This document shows, piece by piece, positions 31,354 through 41,824 of a stretch of DNA of 64,000 nt. The stretch covers positions 60,781-124,780 of the forward strand of contig JAOPHQ010005178.1 in assembly GCA_030340625.1 (NCBI GenBank), in the 5' to 3' direction. A model generated the notes under the pieces. The model had not been told where the DNA came from. It did not search any database and worked only from the letters and a program-made list of their open reading frames with translations. The position numbers and the translations under genes are program-made. Within the stretch, counting starts at the first letter, position 1. The number at the start of each line of letters is the position of its first letter. This DNA comes from Merluccius polli. Taxonomy: Eukaryota > Chordata > Actinopteri > Gadiformes > Merlucciidae.

Positions 31354-31701
31354 TGTCAGGACCAGACAATGACCACAGAGAGGAAGCAAGCAGTGCAGTA
31401 CTCAAAGTTTATTCCAGTGAGGCAGAATAATCCAAAAGAAAAAAAAAGGCACAAACCAAGAGAGAAGTTCCACGAGTCCAGAACAAACAACAAAGAGAAT
31501 TAACAAAAACGATATCACGTAGCTACGGCTAGGCGCACGAAGAATCATGACCGAGCGGTGAATGCTAGGATTCACTGCTCTTAAATAGTCCATGACAGGA
31601 AGTGAAATCAGAACTCAGGTGAGCGTTCACGCTGATGACGCCGCGAGCTCCTGGGTTCCCCACAGTGGACCGGAGGGGAATCGCGGGTGCCAATCATGAC
31701 A
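31354..31701 (-). repeat. 3' LTR of Gypsy chromovirus
   Basis: Begins TGTCAGGACC and ends CAATCATGACA on the + strand (TG...CA). Contains CATGACCGAGC at 31,546-31,556, the sequence that in the 5' LTR copy lies about 30 bp behind a TATTTAA box. Confidence 0.95.
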
Positions 31702-34700
31702 GTACCCCCCCTCCGAGGGCCGGCACCCGAAGGCCCAGGAAGATCAGGATGAGTGTCATGGAACTCCTGAATCAGCGCCGCGTCCAAAACGTCCCTTCGC
31801 GGAACCCAAGACCTCTCCTCCACACCGTATCCTTCCCAGTCCACCAGGTACTCCAACCGCCTCCCAACCCGACGAACGTCCAGAAGCTGACGGATGGTAT
31901 AGGTCGGAACGCCGTCGATGAGTCGGGGAGGCGGCGGTGGCTGGGAAGGAGACAGAGGAGAGGTTACTACTTTCTTCAACAACGAGACATGGAACACAGG
32001 GCTAACTCTCAACGAATGGGGGATGGACAGTTGAAAAGAAACCGGATTGACTCGCCTGACAACGTTAAAAGGCCCAATGTAGCGAGCCGCCAGCTTCCTG
32101 CACGTAGTGGGCACCGGGAATCCCCTGGTGGAGAGCCAAACCTTGTCCCCTGGCCGGAGAGGCAGCGCCACCCTGCGACGACGATCAGCCTGGCGCTTGT
32201 AGAGGGCCTGGCTCTGAAGCAGCGACGACCGAGCCTGCCTCCAGAGACGATGCAGGGAGAAGACGTGACGATTGGCAGACGGAACGGGACCGGACGTAGG
32301 TGGCTGAGGAAACAGCTCCGGCTGGAACCCCAGTGTGACGTGGTTGGGAGAGAAACCAGACGAGGAGCAGACCTGGTTGTTATGGGCCATCTCTGCCCAC
32401 AAGAGGAAGTCAGCCCATGTCTCCGGACGCCCGGCCACGTACATCCGGAGATACTTCTCCATATCCTGGTTAAGTCGCTCCACTTGGCCGTTGGACTGAG
32501 GATGGTATCCAGATGTGAGCCGGACAGTGACCCCCAAGGCCTGCCAGAACCCCTTCCAGAACCTGGCGATAAACTGGGGGCCACGGTCAGACAGCACATC
32601 CTCAGGAACTCCAACATACCGGACCAGGTGAGTGACGACCAGAGTTGCAGTCTGTTTGGCAGTGGGGAGACCGGCCAGGGGAATGAACCTGGCCTGTTTA
32701 GAAAAACGGTCCGCCACGACCAGAACTGCCGTGTGCCCCTTGGATGGCGGCAACCCCGTAACAAAGTCCATGGCAATGTGAGACCACGGCCGTCGCGGAA
32801 CAGAGAGAGGCAAGAGGAGACCCTGCGGTCGCTGATGATCTGTCTTGTGGGCGGCGCAGACTGAGCAAGCGGCCACAAACTCCTTGACATCCCCCTCCAG
32901 TGAGGGCCACCAGAAGAGGCGACTGAGAACCTGACTGGTCCCACGTACCCCCGGGTGACCGGATGTCCTGGCCGAGTGCGCCCACTCCAACACCTTGGCC
33001 CTCTGTGACTGAGGCACGTAGTGCCTATCCGCTGGCGTCTCAGGGGGCGGAGGATCTTCGCAGTGGGCCCCTCTGACGTCCTCCAGGAGAACCCAGCGAA
33101 CGGGTGCTAGGACGCAGCCCTCCGGGAGTATGGTTCCTGGCTCCATGACAGAGGAGTCTGGAGAGAACAGACGGGACAAGGAATCTGCCTTGGCGTTCTT
33201 GACGCCAGGACGGTAGGTCAGAGTGAAGACAAAACGTGAAAAGAAAAGGGCCCACCTGGCTTGGCGAGGGTTCAGCCTCCTGGCCTCTTTAAGGTAGGCG
33301 AGGTTCTTGTGGTCAGTCCACACTTGGAACGAGTGCGTCGACCCCTCCAACCAGTGCCGCCACTCATCTAACGCCATCTTGACCGCTAACAACTCCCGAT
33401 CCCCCACGTCATACCTCGATTCCGCCGGTGTCAGTCGACGGGAGAAGTAAGCACATGGATGCAAGCGGCGGTCGTCCGATGCCCGTTGGGACAGAATGGC
33501 ACCCACCCCAGTATCTGAGGCATCCACCTCCACTACGAAGGGTCGGCCGGGGTCCGGATGAACCAGAACAGGAGCGGTGGCGAATCGGTGCTTGAGACCG
33601 TCGAAGGCGTGCTGGGCCTCCGAGGTCCAACGGAGGGTCTTGGGCGCCCCCTTGAGAAGAGCCGTGAGAGGAGCTGCAACCAAACTAAAACCACAAATGA
33701 ATCTACGAAAAAAATTAGCAAAACCCAAAAAACGTTGCAGCTGCTTGACTGACAGGGGAACCGGCCAGTCCTCAATGGCCCTTGTCCTATCGTTAGCCAT
33801 GGACAACCCTCCCTGAGAAATGACAAACCCCAAAAATGATGTGGAGGTGGTGTGAAACTCACTCTTCTCCACCTTGACGAAGAGCTTGTGGGCCAACAGC
33901 CGAGATAGGACTGCCCTAACGTGACTGACGTGAGAGCCAAGGTCTTTAGAAAAAACTAGAATGTCATCAAGGTAAACGTAAACAAAAGACTCCAAAAACT
34001 CCCTCAGAACGTGGTTGATCAGGGCCTGGAAGACAGAGGGAGCGTTAGTGAGGCCGAACGGCATAACAGAATATTCATAGTGCCCCCTAGGGGTGATAAA
34101 GGCCGTCTTCCACTCATCCCCCGGCCGAATCCTGACAAGATGGTATGCATTTCTGAGATCCAGCTTTGTGAAGTACTGAGCCCCCTGAAGACGCTCAAAA
34201 GCGGTATTCATCAGAGGCAGGGGGTATTTATTCTTAATGGTTATCTTATTCAGCCCCCGGTAATCAATACATGGCCTAAGACTACCATCCTTCTTCCCCA
34301 CAAAGAAAAAGCTTGCAGCTGCCGGGGACCGTGACGGTCTAATGAGCCCTTGTTGCAGGGCCTCCTGTATATAGGTGTCCATGGCCACGGTTTCAGTCTG
34401 GGTCAGAGAGTAGAGGCGTCCCCGTGGCGGCTCCTGCCCCGGAACTAGCTCAATAGCGCAGTCAAAGGGGCGGTTGGGAGGCAGCGACATAGCTCGCTCC
34501 TTACTAAACACCTCCGCCAGGTCATGGTATTCGGAAGGCACGTGGCGTAGCATGTCCTTCTCCTCTTCGGAGGCCTCGACAGGCTGCACAGCAGTAAGTC
34601 CGCCAAAAGATGGGACCGCAGCCCCAATCTCACCCTCACCTACGGCCATACCACTCCTAACCAGTGCGACCCTGGCATGCTGACTACAATCTCCTCCCCA

Positions 34701-35189
34701 CTCGAGGAGCTCCGCCCGCCGCCAGTCAAAGGTGGGCTGATGCACCATCAGCCAGGGGTAGCCTAAGACAATGGGATCCAAAGGAGTGTCAATCAGATAA
34801 AACTGAATCTTTTCGACGTGAGAGTCACCCACCTGCATGGTCAACGGAGGAGTCTGAAACTCCAATGACCCAGATCCCAGAGGCCGTCCATCTAGCGCCT
34901 GTACCTCGCGGGGAGAAGCCACCCGCAAAAATGGGATCTGGAGCTGTTTGGCTAAAGTGAGGTCTAGTAGATTGGCGGCTGCGCCAGAATCCACCAATGC
35001 CCTAAGAGGGACCCTCGGTTCGCAGTCCATGGTCCAAGAGAGAGAGACAGAGAGAAGACATTTATCGGCTGCGGAGGGCACGACAGAACCGCGCACTAGG
35101 AACCCTCGTTTCTCTAGTGGCGGCCGGCTTTTCCCTGCAGCCACGGGCAGGCGGACCGGAGATGATCTCTCTGCCCACAGTAAAGGCAC
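31608..35189 (-). CDS. Gypsy pol: protease-RT-RNase H-integrase-chromodomain
   Basis: 1,193 codons, open throughout. Protease DSGA at residues 67-70. Reverse transcriptase with DLRNAYHLVRI and YLDD at 406-409. RNase H starts EVDASDTGVGAIL. Integrase has an HHCC zinc domain (ending CSVCAAHK) and a DDE core (MDFVTGLPPSKGHTAV, LSDRGPQF, PQSNGQVERLNQ). A chromodomain near the C-terminus (LEYLVDWEGYGVEERSWVP) can direct integration to marked chromatin. Translation probably comes by -1 frameshift from gag, so the first Met is not the true start. The C-terminus runs into the 3' LTR. Confidence 0.95.
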   Translation of the reverse strand: MPLLWAERSSPVRLPVAAGKSRPPLEKRGFLVRGSVVPSAADKCLLSVSLSWTMDCEPRVPLRALVDSGAAANLLDLTLAKQLQIPFLRVASPREVQALDGRPLGSGSLEFQTPPLTMQVGDSHVEKIQFYLIDTPLDPIVLGYPWLMVHQPTFDWRRAELLEWGGDCSQHARVALVRSGMAVGEGEIGAAVPSFGGLTAVQPVEASEEEKDMLRHVPSEYHDLAEVFSKERAMSLPPNRPFDCAIELVPGQEPPRGRLYSLTQTETVAMDTYIQEALQQGLIRPSRSPAAASFFFVGKKDGSLRPCIDYRGLNKITIKNKYPLPLMNTAFERLQGAQYFTKLDLRNAYHLVRIRPGDEWKTAFITPRGHYEYSVMPFGLTNAPSVFQALINHVLREFLESFVYVYLDDILVFSKDLGSHVSHVRAVLSRLLAHKLFVKVEKSEFHTTSTSFLGFVISQGGLSMANDRTRAIEDWPVPLSVKQLQRFLGFANFFRRFICGFSLVAAPLTALLKGAPKTLRWTSEAQHAFDGLKHRFATAPVLVHPDPGRPFVVEVDASDTGVGAILSQRASDDRRLHPCAYFSRRLTPAESRYDVGDRELLAVKMALDEWRHWLEGSTHSFQVWTDHKNLAYLKEARRLNPRQARWALFFSRFVFTLTYRPGVKNAKADSLSRLFSPDSSVMEPGTILPEGCVLAPVRWVLLEDVRGAHCEDPPPPETPADRHYVPQSQRAKVLEWAHSARTSGHPGVRGTSQVLSRLFWWPSLEGDVKEFVAACSVCAAHKTDHQRPQGLLLPLSVPRRPWSHIAMDFVTGLPPSKGHTAVLVVADRFSKQARFIPLAGLPTAKQTATLVVTHLVRYVGVPEDVLSDRGPQFIARFWKGFWQALGVTVRLTSGYHPQSNGQVERLNQDMEKYLRMYVAGRPETWADFLLWAEMAHNNQVCSSSGFSPNHVTLGFQPELFPQPPTSGPVPSANRHVFSLHRLWRQARSSLLQSQALYKRQADRRRRVALPLRPGDKVWLSTRGFPVPTTCRKLAARYIGPFNVVRRVNPVSFQLSIPHSLRVSPVFHVSLLKKVVTSPLSPSQPPPPPRLIDGVPTYTIRQLLDVRRVGRRLEYLVDWEGYGVEERSWVPRRDVLDAALIQEFHDTHPDLPGPSGAGPRRGGTVMIGTRDSPPVHCGEPRSSRRHQRERSPEF

Positions 35190-36064
35190 AGACCCCCTCT
35201 TAGACGTCTCTGGCGCTCCTCGGGGGAAAGGTGAGCCCCTCCCAGATTCATCGGTTCGTCGGCCTCCTGTCTGGGGTTAGGGACAGAGGCAGAGTAGTTA
35301 AGACCACGTGGAGCACTCCGTGCCGGGGATCGTCTTCTTTCCCCTCGGCGCTGGCGGACTCGTTCGTCGACGTCCGAAGCTAGAGTGATTAAGTCCTCCA
35401 GAGAAGTGCCCCAGTCTCTGTTAACTAGCTCATCCTTAATCCGATCTGCTAGGCCCTGGTAGAAAGCAGAGGTAAGAGACCGGTCCTCCCAACGGCTCCG
35501 TGCCGCCAGGATGCGGAAATCCACCGCGTAATCCTTCACTGACCTGGTGCCTTGTTCTACCTCGAAGAGTCGTAGGCAGGCGTCCCGTTCCGAAGGTCCA
35601 GAGTAAAAGACGCGTTGAAGGGCCCCCAGAAAGGACTGTATGTTGGTGCAGTCAGGATGGCCCTGGTTCCACACGGCTGTAGCCCAGTCCAAGGCCCTAC
35701 CCGCCAGGCGAATAAGAACGAAGGCCACCTTGGCACGCTCCGAGGCAAACTGGGATGCATTGAGTTCAAAAAACAACGAAAACTGCATGGCAAATCCCTT
35801 GCACGCCCCAGGTTCTCCACTAAACACTGGGGGGGGAGAGAACGGTAAACGAAGAATGGCCATACCGGGTGGTTGTGCCGTCGGCGCGGCAGCAGCTGCC
35901 CCGGATTCTTCCATAGAGTTCCTTCCTTGAACGACTCGAGCGAGCTCAGCCACGGATCCTCTCACCTCGGTCAGAGCGGCGTCCTGGTGGGCGAGTAGTC
36001 CCGTAAGGTTCCTAACCGCTCCCTGTAGCTCGGCGATCACTGCTTGGAGTGTCGGCTCGGTCAT
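35114..36064 (-). CDS. Gypsy gag
   Basis: 317 codons from the ATG just behind the LTR (MTEPTLQAVIAELQGAV). It has a capsid-like central part (FAMQFSLFFELNASQF) and near the C-terminus a CCHC zinc knuckle CLYCGQRDHLRSACPW that binds the element RNA. The frame is also open upstream into the LTR, but the first Met behind the LTR fits the family. The end overlaps pol by about 76 bp, with pol in the -1 frame. Confidence 0.9.
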   Translation of the reverse strand: MTEPTLQAVIAELQGAVRNLTGLLAHQDAALTEVRGSVAELARVVQGRNSMEESGAAAAAPTAQPPGMAILRLPFSPPPVFSGEPGACKGFAMQFSLFFELNASQFASERAKVAFVLIRLAGRALDWATAVWNQGHPDCTNIQSFLGALQRVFYSGPSERDACLRLFEVEQGTRSVKDYAVDFRILAARSRWEDRSLTSAFYQGLADRIKDELVNRDWGTSLEDLITLASDVDERVRQRRGERRRSPARSAPRGLNYSASVPNPRQEADEPMNLGGAHLSPEERQRRLRGGLCLYCGQRDHLRSACPWLQGKAGRH

Positions 36065-36066
36065 GC

Positions 36067-36414
36067 TGTCAGGACCAGACAATGACCACAGAGAGGAAGC
36101 AAGCAGTGCAGTACTCAAAGTTTATTCCAGTGAGGCAGAATAATCCAAAAGAAAAAAAAAGGCACAAACCAAGAGAGAAGTTCCACGAGTCCAGAACAAA
36201 CAACAAAGAGAATTAACAAAAACGATATCACGTAGCTACGGCTAGGCGCACGAAGAATCATGACCGAGCGGTGAATGCTAGGATTCACTGCTCTTAAATA
36301 GTCCATGACAGGAAGTGAAATCAGAACTCAGGTGAGCGTTCACGCTGATGACGCCGCGAGCTCCTGGGTTCCCCACAGTGGACCGGAGGGGAATCGCGGG
36401 TGCCAATCATGACA
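36067..36414 (-). repeat. 5' LTR of Gypsy chromovirus
   Basis: On the minus strand it contains CTATTTAAGAG as a TATA box, then GCTCGGTCATG (36,259-36,269). Transcription is expected to start near that word. The same 11 bases occur in complement right behind this LTR (36,055-36,065). Confidence 0.95.
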
Positions 36415-36574
36415 CAGACCTATTTCTCAAATTCTAGTTTCAAACATTGTAACTTGCATGTACCAAAACATCAGAGAAAGACAACAGGAATGCGGGGTCC
36501 AAACAAACTTTAATTCCAACAAAACAGACATTTCAAATAATGTGTCCACTAACTAAAACAGGACCTAACCCAGC

Positions 36575-36933
36575 TCAGAGGGCAGAAGTGAGCTGTTTTC
36601 TAACAGCTTTATTTTCAGTTCTGTTTCTTTGCGTCAGCTTTATTAGTTCATTGGCCTGTTCAATTTGTTTGACTGCCCTCTCGGTCTCCATTTTGAGGAG
36701 CTTTTGATAAGCATCTTCATCACCGGCATGCCTCCTCCGTCTCCGACGCTCTGGCCCACGAACCTCTTGTGGTGGATCGGGTGGAGCAATGCTGATGCTG
36801 GTTGAAGGTTCACCCTCTGAGCCTCCACAGGTGTGAGGAACACACATTCAGACGAGAGGTTGAGTGGCTCGTCAGCTGGCTCCCCAACACTGGATAAACT
36901 ATGACGTGTGCACTTGCATTTTTTCAGTGTCAC
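36575..36933 (-). pseudogene. Myb-like/accessory protein C-terminus of Harbinger-like element
   Basis: Two overlapping frames: 36933-36643 (EPADEPLNLSSECVF) and 36847-36575 (GPERRRRRRHAGDEDAYQK, then KMETERAVKQIEQANELIKL). Arg-rich patch plus terminal amphipathic helix resembles the end of the Myb/trihelix DNA-binding partner that Harbinger elements encode beside the transposase. A frame change and the lack of an N-terminal Myb part suggest a remnant. Identification is an inference. Confidence 0.4.
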
Positions 36934-38173
36934 AGTTTATATCATGCTGCACATTGAAGCACTTTCAAGGTATATTTTCATGCTTCTGACTAAATGAAGA
37001 CACATTTGACTTCAGTCAGAAGCTTAAAAATGCACTTTTAAAATGTTTGGAAATGGCTTGAATGTGATTTTAAAACCTGCAGCAATGTATTTCAGTGTTT
37101 GTGTACAAACTGATTATTTTACTTAATCAAAACAGATGCTATTTTGCTATGAATGACCATAATTATGTTTAGTGAGAGCCTTCTATATAAGGGAGACAAA
37201 TTAGGATGAAAAACTGTTTAGTTGTGTCACTGACCAAGCTATATACCATGAAAGTAATGCAGTTACAATTTCAAGCACTTTATTCAGAATCCAATAACTT
37301 GAAAACCTTGAATGTATCAATACAATTAAAGCGTTTCCAAGGATTTCCAGCACTCATACGGTTGTCTTTAATAGCCGAGTGGTCCATGGCTGTGAGTGGA
37401 CTCTGAAAGTAGAAGAAAGAGAAGGTGTATGAGTATATATTTGTTTATGTACACAAACGCATGATATCATCCCCAGCATTACTATAGCTGCAAAATGAAC
37501 CGTATAGTTAATACTCATACCGTGTAACGTTTCCAAAGTACTGCAGCAGTCTGTACACATGTAGCCTATTTTCCTAAGTCTGCTGTGTTGCCAATGACGT
37601 AACGCTAATAAACTCTTAACAGGTTGGCGTTAGTTTAAAAAGTTACGGTATGATGTACGTCCAATTAATTCCCTTTTAAGTTAAACCATAGACCTGCAAA
37701 ATTCATCAACAAAGCCGCTTCCTCACTATCCCGCTGGCTGCTTAACACACAAGTCAATGGAGCCAAGTTAGCTCCCGTTAGCGCGGCCGCGGCTCAATTA
37801 GGGATCGCTGCGGCCTGGTTTTAATTAGGGGACGATTCAAGAAGTTGGCTTGCATGACATGTTGGTTGGAATTCGTATGGTCTTAAAACCGCTACATATT
37901 AGACGCCGGTAAACTTACATTTTTGACGTGGAAGTCGCGTTTCCAGCTGCTCCTTTTGTGAGGTAGTCCGCCATGTTTCGATCCGGAGGCGACGTCACGA
38001 GATTTGGAAATCCGTCTCTGCCCAGAACGGGATCATGGTGATCCACCCTGCCGGTGTTTTGAAATACTCGGATAAAGTCAGCAGGATCACCTTGATCCAG
38101 GTCTGAGAAAAGGAGGATTTCATTATCCGGATTATCCTGATCCAGATTACAAGTTTTGAAATACTGGGCCCTG

Positions 38174-39128
38174 AGGACAGTGCTATGTATATCTGCGTGT
38201 CATCTGCATAACTGTGATAGTCTACATTAGAGTTCTGCAGAACTTGACCCAAAGGCAGCATATATAGACTGAACAGGAGGGGTCCAAGAACTGACCCCTG
38301 AGGAACTCCACGTCATAGCCATTCGATTGGATTCATAACTTCCAATGGTCACAAAATAACTCCGCTCTTCCAAGTAGGACCTGAACCATTCTAGGACTGT
38401 TCTGCTGAGTCCTGCCCAAGTTTCCAACCTGTTCAACAATATACTGTGATCCACAGTGTCAAATGCAGCACTGAGATCCAACAGGACCAGAACTGACACC
38501 TTGCCTGAGTCAGTGTTTAATCTAATATCATTTAACACTCTAATAAGAGCTGTTTCTGTACTGTGGTGAGGTCGGAAGCCTGATTGAAATTCGTCAAAAA
38601 GGCCACTGGAATTCAAGAAATTACTGAGTTGATTAAAAACCACTTTCTCAACGATCTTGGCTATAAAAGAAAGATTTGAGATAGGTCTGTAGTTGGTTAA
38701 CATGGAAGCATCCAGCGTTCTCTTTTTTAAGAGTGGCTTAATGGCAGCTACTTTTAGGGATTTAGGAAACGTGCCCGATTGAAGTGAGCTATTTAGTATT
38801 TGTCGCAAATCTATTTGGACAGAGTTCACAATAGTTTTTAAAAAGTCTGATGGCATTGTGTCAAGACAGCATGTTGATGGTTTTAGATGCTGAACTGTTT
38901 CCTCTATGGTTTTTTGGTCAACTGTATTAAATTCTGACATCGCAGTTGCGTCGCATCGCTGGGAGGTCTTAGGGATTGCATTATTTTATTGTTTTGTTGA
39001 TTTGTGTTAATGTTTAACCTTATGGACTGGATTTTTTCAATGAAAAAGCAAGCAAATTCATTGCATTTTGCTGTGGAAAGGAGTTCTGGAGCTATCTGTT
39101 TAGGGGGGTTTGTCAGCTTATCAACCAT
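38174..39128 (-). pseudogene. LINE ORF2 reverse transcriptase, first part
   Basis: PISNLSFIAKIVEKVV, FQSGFRPHHSTETAL, LLDLSAAFDTVDHSIL and the catalytic YADDTQIYIALSS are readable in at least three frames, so the enzyme is dead. The sequence stops within SS at 38,173, where the Harbinger-like element begins. Confidence 0.85.
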
Positions 39129-40394
39129 AGCAAATAGAGTGCGAGTGTTGTTGTGATGTTCTTATTAATAATTTCAGAAAAGTGTCGCTGTCTAGCCTTG
39201 AGTAACTCATAGTTAAAATTACAAAGACTTATTTTGTAGAGGTCATGGTGAATTTGAAGTTTAGTTTTTCTCCACTTACACTCTGCATTCCTGCATTCTG
39301 TTTTTAAAGCCTTTACCATCATAGTGTTCCTCCATGGTGTTTTCTTTCTGATCAAGGTCGTCTTAGTTTTAATAGGTGCAACAGCATCCATGACATTTGA
39401 GATTTTCCAGTTAAATTTATCTAGGAGTTCATCAACTGACTCTGCACTCACAGTTGGTGACATAGCTATAGCCTCCATAAACTTTGCACTGGTATTCTCA
39501 TTTATGTACCTTCTCTTAACAGACACAGAGGTTAACTGAACATTTGGAATGATCTGTAAGTCAAAGAACACACAGAAATGATCAGAAAGAGCCAAGTCCT
39601 TAACATCAACAGAAGAAATGTTAACACCTTTAGAGATAACCAGATCCAGCATGTGGCCTCGAGTGTGTGTGGGCCCTTTCAAATGTTGCAAGAGGCCAAA
39701 AGTGTCAAGTAGAGCAGAGAGTTCCTTGGCATTACTGTCCATGTTATTGTCTACGTGAATGTTAAAGTCCCGTTATGATAAAAAAGTTGTAATCAGTACA
39801 GATAACTGACAGCAGTTCAGCAAACTCATCAATGAATTTTCCTGAGTATCTTGGAGGTCTATAAATGATTAAAAAAACAACTTTTGGATCACCTTTTAGT
39901 AAAAAACAGAGATATTCAAAAGAGCTAAAATCACCTAACGTAATTTCCTTGCACTGAAATACAGATTTAAAGATGGCAGCAACTCCCCCGCCTTTCTTAC
40001 CAGTTCGACACTTGTTCATAAAACTGAAATTTGTTGGTGCTGCCTCATTGAGAATAGCACAGCAGCTACATTCAGTCAGCCATGTTTCACTAAGAAGTAA
40101 AAAATCTAGATCATAGGTCATGACGTCATTAACTAACAGTGATTTGTTGACTAGTGATCTGATATTGAGTAGAGCTAATCTTGTGGAGATAGCAGGAGAC
40201 ACTGGTATATTTCGAGGTTGACATGCTATACTTAATAAATTGGCAGATTTACCCTTTTTATTTCTCACCAGTTTAACCATTCTTCTGTTACCTGTCATCA
40301 CAGGGATTGAGAAGGCTATCTGAACTCCATAGGGCCCTGCCTTTTCTTGGGGGAGAACATTATTGGTATCAGTATTGCAGCCTGGACCCGGCAC
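39113..40394 (-). pseudogene. LINE ORF2 endonuclease part, frameshifted
   Basis: APE-type endonuclease. NIRSLVNKSLLVND, LSETWL and YRPP are readable in 40394-39762. The frame then changes next to FNIHVD and continues in 39742-39113 with SDHFCVFFDL. It nicks target DNA for reverse transcription. Broken. Confidence 0.8.
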
Positions 40395-40397
40395 ATA

Positions 40398-41816
40398 TCA
40401 GTCCGACTCACAGATTATCTGAGTCAGAGGAGGTGGGGGGGCTCTGTGACGTTTGGGTGATGGTGTTTTCCAGCGTGGTGGAATGGGAGGGGCTGGACGA
40501 GGAGGGGGATTTAGGGGAGAAAAAATGGGATTTGGGCGTGGTGTGAGTTGGAAATCCAGAAAATGGGGGAATGGGGAATCCGGACTGCATGGAGAGAATG
40601 AAAGGCTGGATGGGGTCCCAGTGGGTGAAAGTTGGGAGTCTCCTGGTGGGGCTGGGGGAGACTCAACTTGTTGGGCTGTTGGGGCTGGGGGAGACTCCTC
40701 CTGTTGGGTTGTTGGGGCTGGGGGAGACTCCTCATGTTGGGCTGTTGGGGCTGGGGGAAACTCCTCGTGTTGGGGTAAGGATGATGACGTTAAAGCCTCT
40801 CTCTTGGTGTGCTGTCCTTCATGGTCACTCCTTATCTCAGGCGGTAGCAATTTTTCTCCAGAAGGCTGTCTTATCTGTTGTTTTGGATTGTCTCGCCTCT
40901 TGTCCTTGGCAGGGGCTGCTGGTGACTGACGCAAAAAATCAAAAATGTTGTAGCTTAACAGCTGTACTCCTGACTTGTTAAGGCAAAATCCATCTGCCTC
41001 AAAGAGGTGTCTGCGTTCCCAAAAAATGTTGAAATTGTCAATAAAATTCACTGATTGAGCAGCACACGTATCTTTGAGCCATCTGTTTAGCATCAACAGC
41101 CTGCTGAATCTCTCGTCTCCTCGCCGAACTGTTGGTAGAGGTCCACTGATAAACACCTCAGTATTCAGACATCGAACTTTGTTCAGCAGATCATTAAAAT
41201 CCTGTTTCAATACCTCTGATTGTTGCTTGACAACATCAAGTGCTCCTGTGTGAATGACGAGAGATTTCACTGTCGGATGCTCAGCAGTGATTTCCAGAAT
41301 TTTCTCTGAGACATCGGACACCATATCATTGGTAAAACAAAGTACTTTGGTGTTTTTGCTGATAAAGTGTTTTGTCTTATTCACAGCTCCGTCACCCACT
41401 ATCAGCGTTTGAGGCCCAGTGGTTAGCTCTTTCTGCAGCCTTTTAGTATATGATTTAGCCTCATACCTTTCTCCGGTGCTGGAAGATGACCTTTCTTTTG
41501 GGGAGTCAGGGTCTTGTAAAAGTGGAGCAAATCTGTTCTCTAGTAGAATCCCCGTGTCTTTGGTCGGTTTGCTCTTAATTTTTGTTTTAGCCACATTCCA
41601 CGGCTGTTTTCTCCTTGGTACTGGGGTTGAAGAGACCCTCCTGTGTGACGGCAGTGCAGGCCACTCAGTATCATCACGAGTCTCCAGGTGCTGGGTTCTG
41701 TCTGTTAACCGTCTTCCCATATCTGAGGGAAGCGATTTATCTTTCCATGAATTATGCTTTGGCTTTGCACAAAGCATTTGTCTGTTAGCCTGCTCCTTTC
41801 CACTGATTTGGGTCAT
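40398..41816 (-). CDS. LINE ORF1 with SGNH-esterase-like domain
   Basis: 472 codons, uninterrupted. Residues of about 135-300 carry an SGNH-hydrolase-like domain: LIVGDGAVNKT at the block I position (usually GDS) and VIHTGALDV at block III. The C-terminal part is a Pro/Ser-rich run with EESPPAPTAQ repeats. ORF1 proteins of L2/CR1 LINEs bind RNA and lipids. The first Met is close to the LINE 5' edge, so the 5' UTR is nearly absent. Confidence 0.75.
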   Translation of the reverse strand: MTQISGKEQANRQMLCAKPKHNSWKDKSLPSDMGRRLTDRTQHLETRDDTEWPALPSHRRVSSTPVPRRKQPWNVAKTKIKSKPTKDTGILLENRFAPLLQDPDSPKERSSSSTGERYEAKSYTKRLQKELTTGPQTLIVGDGAVNKTKHFISKNTKVLCFTNDMVSDVSEKILEITAEHPTVKSLVIHTGALDVVKQQSEVLKQDFNDLLNKVRCLNTEVFISGPLPTVRRGDERFSRLLMLNRWLKDTCAAQSVNFIDNFNIFWERRHLFEADGFCLNKSGVQLLSYNIFDFLRQSPAAPAKDKRRDNPKQQIRQPSGEKLLPPEIRSDHEGQHTKREALTSSSLPQHEEFPPAPTAQHEESPPAPTTQQEESPPAPTAQQVESPPAPPGDSQLSPTGTPSSLSFSPCSPDSPFPHFLDFQLTPRPNPIFSPLNPPPRPAPPIPPRWKTPSPKRHRAPPPPLTQIICESD

Positions 41817-41824
41817 CGGTAGAG

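Larger units (their letters stand above)
31354..36414 (-). mobile_element. Complete young Ty3/Gypsy chromovirus
   Basis: 5,061 bp on the minus strand: 5' LTR at 36067-36414, gag, pol with chromodomain, 3' LTR at 31354-31701. CAGAC at 31349-31353 and 36415-36419 is an exact 5-bp target duplication. Both LTRs are 348 bp, and I found no difference on reading them. Both main frames are open. This is the most recent layer of the nest and may be mobile. Confidence 0.95.
30850..38170. mobile_element. Harbinger-like DNA element interrupting the LINE
   Basis: Ends GGCCCAGTATTTCAAAA and TTTTGAAATACTGGGCC. CTG is present on both sides (30,847-30,849 and 38,171-38,173), and removing one copy with the element restores the LINE reading frame, so the 3-bp duplication is supported by the host sequence. 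Ends and duplication length fit PIF/Harbinger. Apart from the Gypsy insertion it is about 2.25 kb and contains one short reading frame on the minus strand. Confidence 0.75.
29857..41822 (-). mobile_element. L2-type LINE, interrupted by younger elements
   Basis: The LINE reads on the minus strand: ORF1 near 41.8-40.4 kb, endonuclease 40.4-39.1 kb, reverse transcriptase 39.1-38.2 kb and again 30.85-30.06 kb, then the 3' end TTTATTTATATAGCGCATTT at 29,878. It lies inside the PLCXD intron satellite. Multiple frameshifts show that it is old. The gap between its two parts is the Harbinger-like element. Confidence 0.88.

Noticed and set aside
31635..32864. 409-codon plus-strand frame over Gypsy pol
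   Set aside because: Antisense shadow of the integrase region on the minus strand.
36115..36306. 63-codon frame identical to 31402-31593
   Set aside because: Both lie in the Gypsy LTRs and reflect LTR identity, not a gene.
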